From positions 558,001-622,000 of the forward strand of contig CAWGKT010000012.1 of the NCBI GenBank assembly GCA_963823215.1: 64,000 bases of DNA, given 5' to 3'. Below are positions 62,000 to 64,000 of the stretch, one piece after another. Under the pieces are notes generated by a model. It worked only from the letters and a program-made list of their open reading frames with translations. It did not search any database and had not been told where the DNA came from. Positions within the stretch are counted from its first letter, which is position 1. Each line of letters starts with the position of its first letter. The position numbers were made by a program, and so were the translations under genes. Source of the DNA: CAIWHR01 sp963823215. Lineage in GTDB: Bacteria; Pseudomonadota; Gammaproteobacteria; Burkholderiales; Casimicrobiaceae.

Positions 62000-63436
62000 A
62001 TGTGGCATTTCGCCGCACCATCGATTCCCGCAGCCCTGCCCCAAGCCATGCCCGTCGACGCCCGGTCCGCCGTTCCCACTCCCCCGCTCCGAGGCACGGG
62101 CGGGACCGCTGTGTCCTGTGGCGGGCGGCGTTCCGCTCCGCTGCACCCGGACCGGAGCGATCCTCCCGCGCTGCGACAGGATCCTGCGCTTCCGTCGAGC
62201 CTGCGCCAGCTCATCGACCTGCGCAGCGTGGCGATCGCGGGCCAGACGCTCGCGGTGGCAGGCGTGATCCTGCTCGGTGTGTCGCTTCCTGTCGCCCCGA
62301 TGGCGATCATCATCGCTGCGCTCCTCGCGCTGAACATCGTTGCCTCGGTGCGCCTGAGGCGGGGGGTGCCCCCCACGCACGGCACGCTCGCCGCGCAGCT
62401 CGCGTTCGACCTCGTCGCCTTCACCGGCCTCCTCCTCTATGCCGGCGGATCGGCCAATCCGGTCGTCTCCATCTACCTGCTGCACGTGGTCGTGATCGCG
62501 ATGCTGCTGCCGTGGCGAAGCGCCATCGCGGGCACGGCGCTGGTCATCGCCTGTCTTGCGCTCGCGATTCGCTTTGCCGAGCCACTGCGGCACCAGGATG
62601 GCCAGCCGCTGTCGGAGGCGACGCTGGCGCTCGGTCTCTGGGTCAGCTTCGCGCTGACCGCAGCGGTGACCGCCTGGTTCGTCAGCCGGATCGTCACCTC
62701 GCTGCGGGAGCACGACCGCTTGCTGCAGGAATCTGCCCGGAAGGCGTTGATTGACGAGGCGGTGAATCGCCTCGGCACGCTGGCGGCCGGCGCCGCGCAC
62801 GAACTCGGGACTCCGCTGACGACGATCGCGATGGTCGCCGGCGAGATGCATCGCGACGCGCAGACACCGGCCCAGCGCCGCGACGCGGCGATCCTGGCCG
62901 CACAGGTGGACGCATGCCGGCAGGCGCTGTCCAATCTGCGCGCGACAGCGGGTCACGCCCGCGCCGAGGGCGGCGGCCCCGAACGGCTCGACGCATTCGT
63001 GATGTCCGTGCTGGCGCGATTCCGGGCGCTGCGGCCCGATGTGCCGCTGCAAGCGGACTGGGACGGCCCGCGGCCGGCGCCGGAGATCTTCGCCGATCAG
63101 TCGCTGCGCCAATCGCTGCTGATTCTTCTCAACAACGCTGCCGATGCATCGCCCCATAGCGTCGACGTCACGGCCCGCTGGGACGAGCAATCGCTCTGCG
63201 TCACCGTGGCCGACCGCGGCCGCGGCGTTGCCCCCGAGCGCATCGGCATGCTGGGGCGAACCTTCTTCACGACGAAGGCCCCCGGGCAGGGCACTGGCCT
63301 CGGACTTGTCCTGACCGCGTCGACGGTGAATCGACTCGGTGGTACAGTCCGCTGGACCAATCGTGCGGACGGCGGGCTTGCCGCCGAGATCCGTCTGCCG
63401 CTGGACCGCCTGTTGCTGTCGACGCCATCCCCATGA
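62000..63436 (+). CDS. regB: RegB/PrrB-type redox-sensing histidine kinase
   Basis: 478 residues from ATG 62000 (ATG 62048, 462 residues, is an alternative; neither has a clear ribosome-binding site). Six hydrophobic helices span about residues 70-235. Helix loop YAGGSANPVVSIYLLHV contains the GGxxNP motif linked to quinone sensing in RegB. The phosphorylated histidine is in GAAHELGTPLTTIAM, and a Cys follows in AAQVDACRQALSNL at the place of the redox-active cysteine of RegB. ATPase boxes LNNAADAS and GLGLVL are complete. It overlaps regA by 4 bp. Confidence 0.93.
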   Translation: MWHFAAPSIPAALPQAMPVDARSAVPTPPLRGTGGTAVSCGGRRSAPLHPDRSDPPALRQDPALPSSLRQLIDLRSVAIAGQTLAVAGVILLGVSLPVAPMAIIIAALLALNIVASVRLRRGVPPTHGTLAAQLAFDLVAFTGLLLYAGGSANPVVSIYLLHVVVIAMLLPWRSAIAGTALVIACLALAIRFAEPLRHQDGQPLSEATLALGLWVSFALTAAVTAWFVSRIVTSLREHDRLLQESARKALIDEAVNRLGTLAAGAAHELGTPLTTIAMVAGEMHRDAQTPAQRRDAAILAAQVDACRQALSNLRATAGHARAEGGGPERLDAFVMSVLARFRALRPDVPLQADWDGPRPAPEIFADQSLRQSLLILLNNAADASPHSVDVTARWDEQSLCVTVADRGRGVAPERIGMLGRTFFTTKAPGQGTGLGLVLTASTVNRLGGTVRWTNRADGGLAAEIRLPLDRLLLSTPSP

Positions 63437-63990
63437 ACGCCCCCAAACCCGATCCCCAAGACCAGGCGCGCCTGCTGCTGGTCGACGACGACCGTGCGCT
63501 CTGCGAGGTGATGGGCCGCGCTTTCCGGGCGCGCGGATTCGACGTGGTCGCCGCACACACGGTGGAAGACGCGATACGGGCGATCGACGGTGATCCGCCC
63601 GAATTCGCGCTCGTCGACCTCAAGCTGCCCGACCAGTCGGGCCTGAAGATCGTGTCCCACCTCAAGGCGGCGGATGCCTGCACGCGCATCGTCGTGCTCA
63701 CGGGGCATGGCAGCATCCCGACGGCGATCGAGGCGATCAAGCTCGGCGCGACCTATTACCTGACGAAACCGACCGACGTCGACTCCGTGCTGGCGGCATT
63801 CCGACGCGAGGATGGCGATGACGCCGTGCCGATCGATGCGAAGCCCATGACGGTCGAACGCGTCGAGTGGGAGCACATCCAGCACGTCCTGCACGAGAAC
63901 GGCGGCAATGTCTCCGCGACGGCGCGCGCGCTGTCGATGCACCGCCGCACGCTGCAACGCAAGCTCCTTCGCCGTCCGGCGAAGGCCTGA
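63433..63990 (+). CDS. regA: RegA/PrrA/ActR-type response regulator
   Basis: 185 residues. Receiver domain with acidic pocket LLVDDDRALC, phospho-aspartate in FALVDLKLPDQSG, and TGHGSIPTAIEAIKLGA. A short linker leads to the Fis-type helix-turn-helix GGNVSATARALSMHRRTLQR, which is nearly invariant in RegA/PrrA. It activates or represses electron-transport genes according to redox state in the known family. Candidate binding palindromes are upstream of the multiheme genes in this window. Confidence 0.95.
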   Translation: MNAPKPDPQDQARLLLVDDDRALCEVMGRAFRARGFDVVAAHTVEDAIRAIDGDPPEFALVDLKLPDQSGLKIVSHLKAADACTRIVVLTGHGSIPTAIEAIKLGATYYLTKPTDVDSVLAAFRREDGDDAVPIDAKPMTVERVEWEHIQHVLHENGGNVSATARALSMHRRTLQRKLLRRPAKA

Positions 63991-64000
63991 GCCCACGCCG

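Overview
The window is GC-rich chromosomal DNA. It most likely comes from a betaproteobacterium (Rhodocyclales, Nitrosomonadales or Burkholderiales type). This rests on the gene families present, the RegB/RegA and FNR regulators, the REP-like 'ggggacagacc...' hairpin and an intergenic repeat that translates as PHAHxVRCP, both familiar from that class. No rRNA, tRNA, CRISPR array, insertion sequence or prophage gene was recognised.

Layout. 1-0.5 kb: 3' part of an FNR regulator. 0.5-4.9 kb: a 2-oxoacid:ferredoxin oxidoreductase locus (alpha and beta intact, gamma reduced to a 43-codon stub, delta absent), then a malic enzyme. 5-18.4 kb: a 14-gene complex I operon, nuoABCDEFGHIJKLMN, of a divergent type (short NuoG, altered NADH-site motifs in NuoF). 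18.4-20.7 kb: class V aminotransferase and a membrane-anchored Mrr-like nuclease. 20.9-25.7 kb: arsenic operon arsR-arsM-(mobB-like)-arsC-acr3-arsP-thioredoxin-like, divergent from an orphan TorD chaperone (25.8 kb). 26.6-31.0 kb: an AAA ATPase and modABC with a cNMP-binding protein. 31.2-38.5 kb: a heterodisulfide-reductase-like Fe-S oxidoreductase (frameshifted), a polytopic membrane protein, sugar and amino-acid metabolism genes, a phosphatase and a DHH phosphoesterase. 38.5-40.2 kb: a kinase gene broken by many frameshifts.

40.2-55.1 kb is the most unusual part, an extracellular-electron-transfer island. It holds two tandem copies of a decaheme cytochrome (MtrA/MtoA/PioA/DmsE family) followed by an MtrB/PioB porin that carries a C-terminal OmpA peptidoglycan-binding domain. 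Around them are three small class I cytochromes whose usual Met ligand appears replaced by His, a tetraheme c4-like protein, an inner-membrane monoheme cytochrome, a diheme protein with a beta-rich tail, a cNMP-binding protein and a START-domain protein. No MtrC/OmcA-like surface cytochrome or CymA is present, so the layout resembles MtoAB/PioAB (Fe(II)-oxidising) more than Shewanella Mtr. 55.2-61.6 kb: a five-gene Opp/Dpp-type transporter on the minus strand. 62.0-64.0 kb: regB/regA redox two-component genes.

Regulation ties the window together. FNR-type boxes (TTGAY-N4-RTCAA or close) lie upstream of por, nuo, torD, both decaheme genes and two small cytochrome genes. Perfect GCGAC-N5-GTCGC-type palindromes, resembling RegA/PrrA sites, lie upstream of both decaheme genes and the tetraheme gene. 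An FNR gene and the RegBA pair are encoded at the two ends of the window. The inference is an anaerobic or low-redox regulon that couples ferredoxin and NADH metabolism, complex I and a periplasm-spanning cytochrome conduit.

Three stretches contain apparent frameshifts (31.66, 43.59 and 38.5-40.2 kb). Whether these are assembly errors or real decay cannot be decided from the sequence alone.
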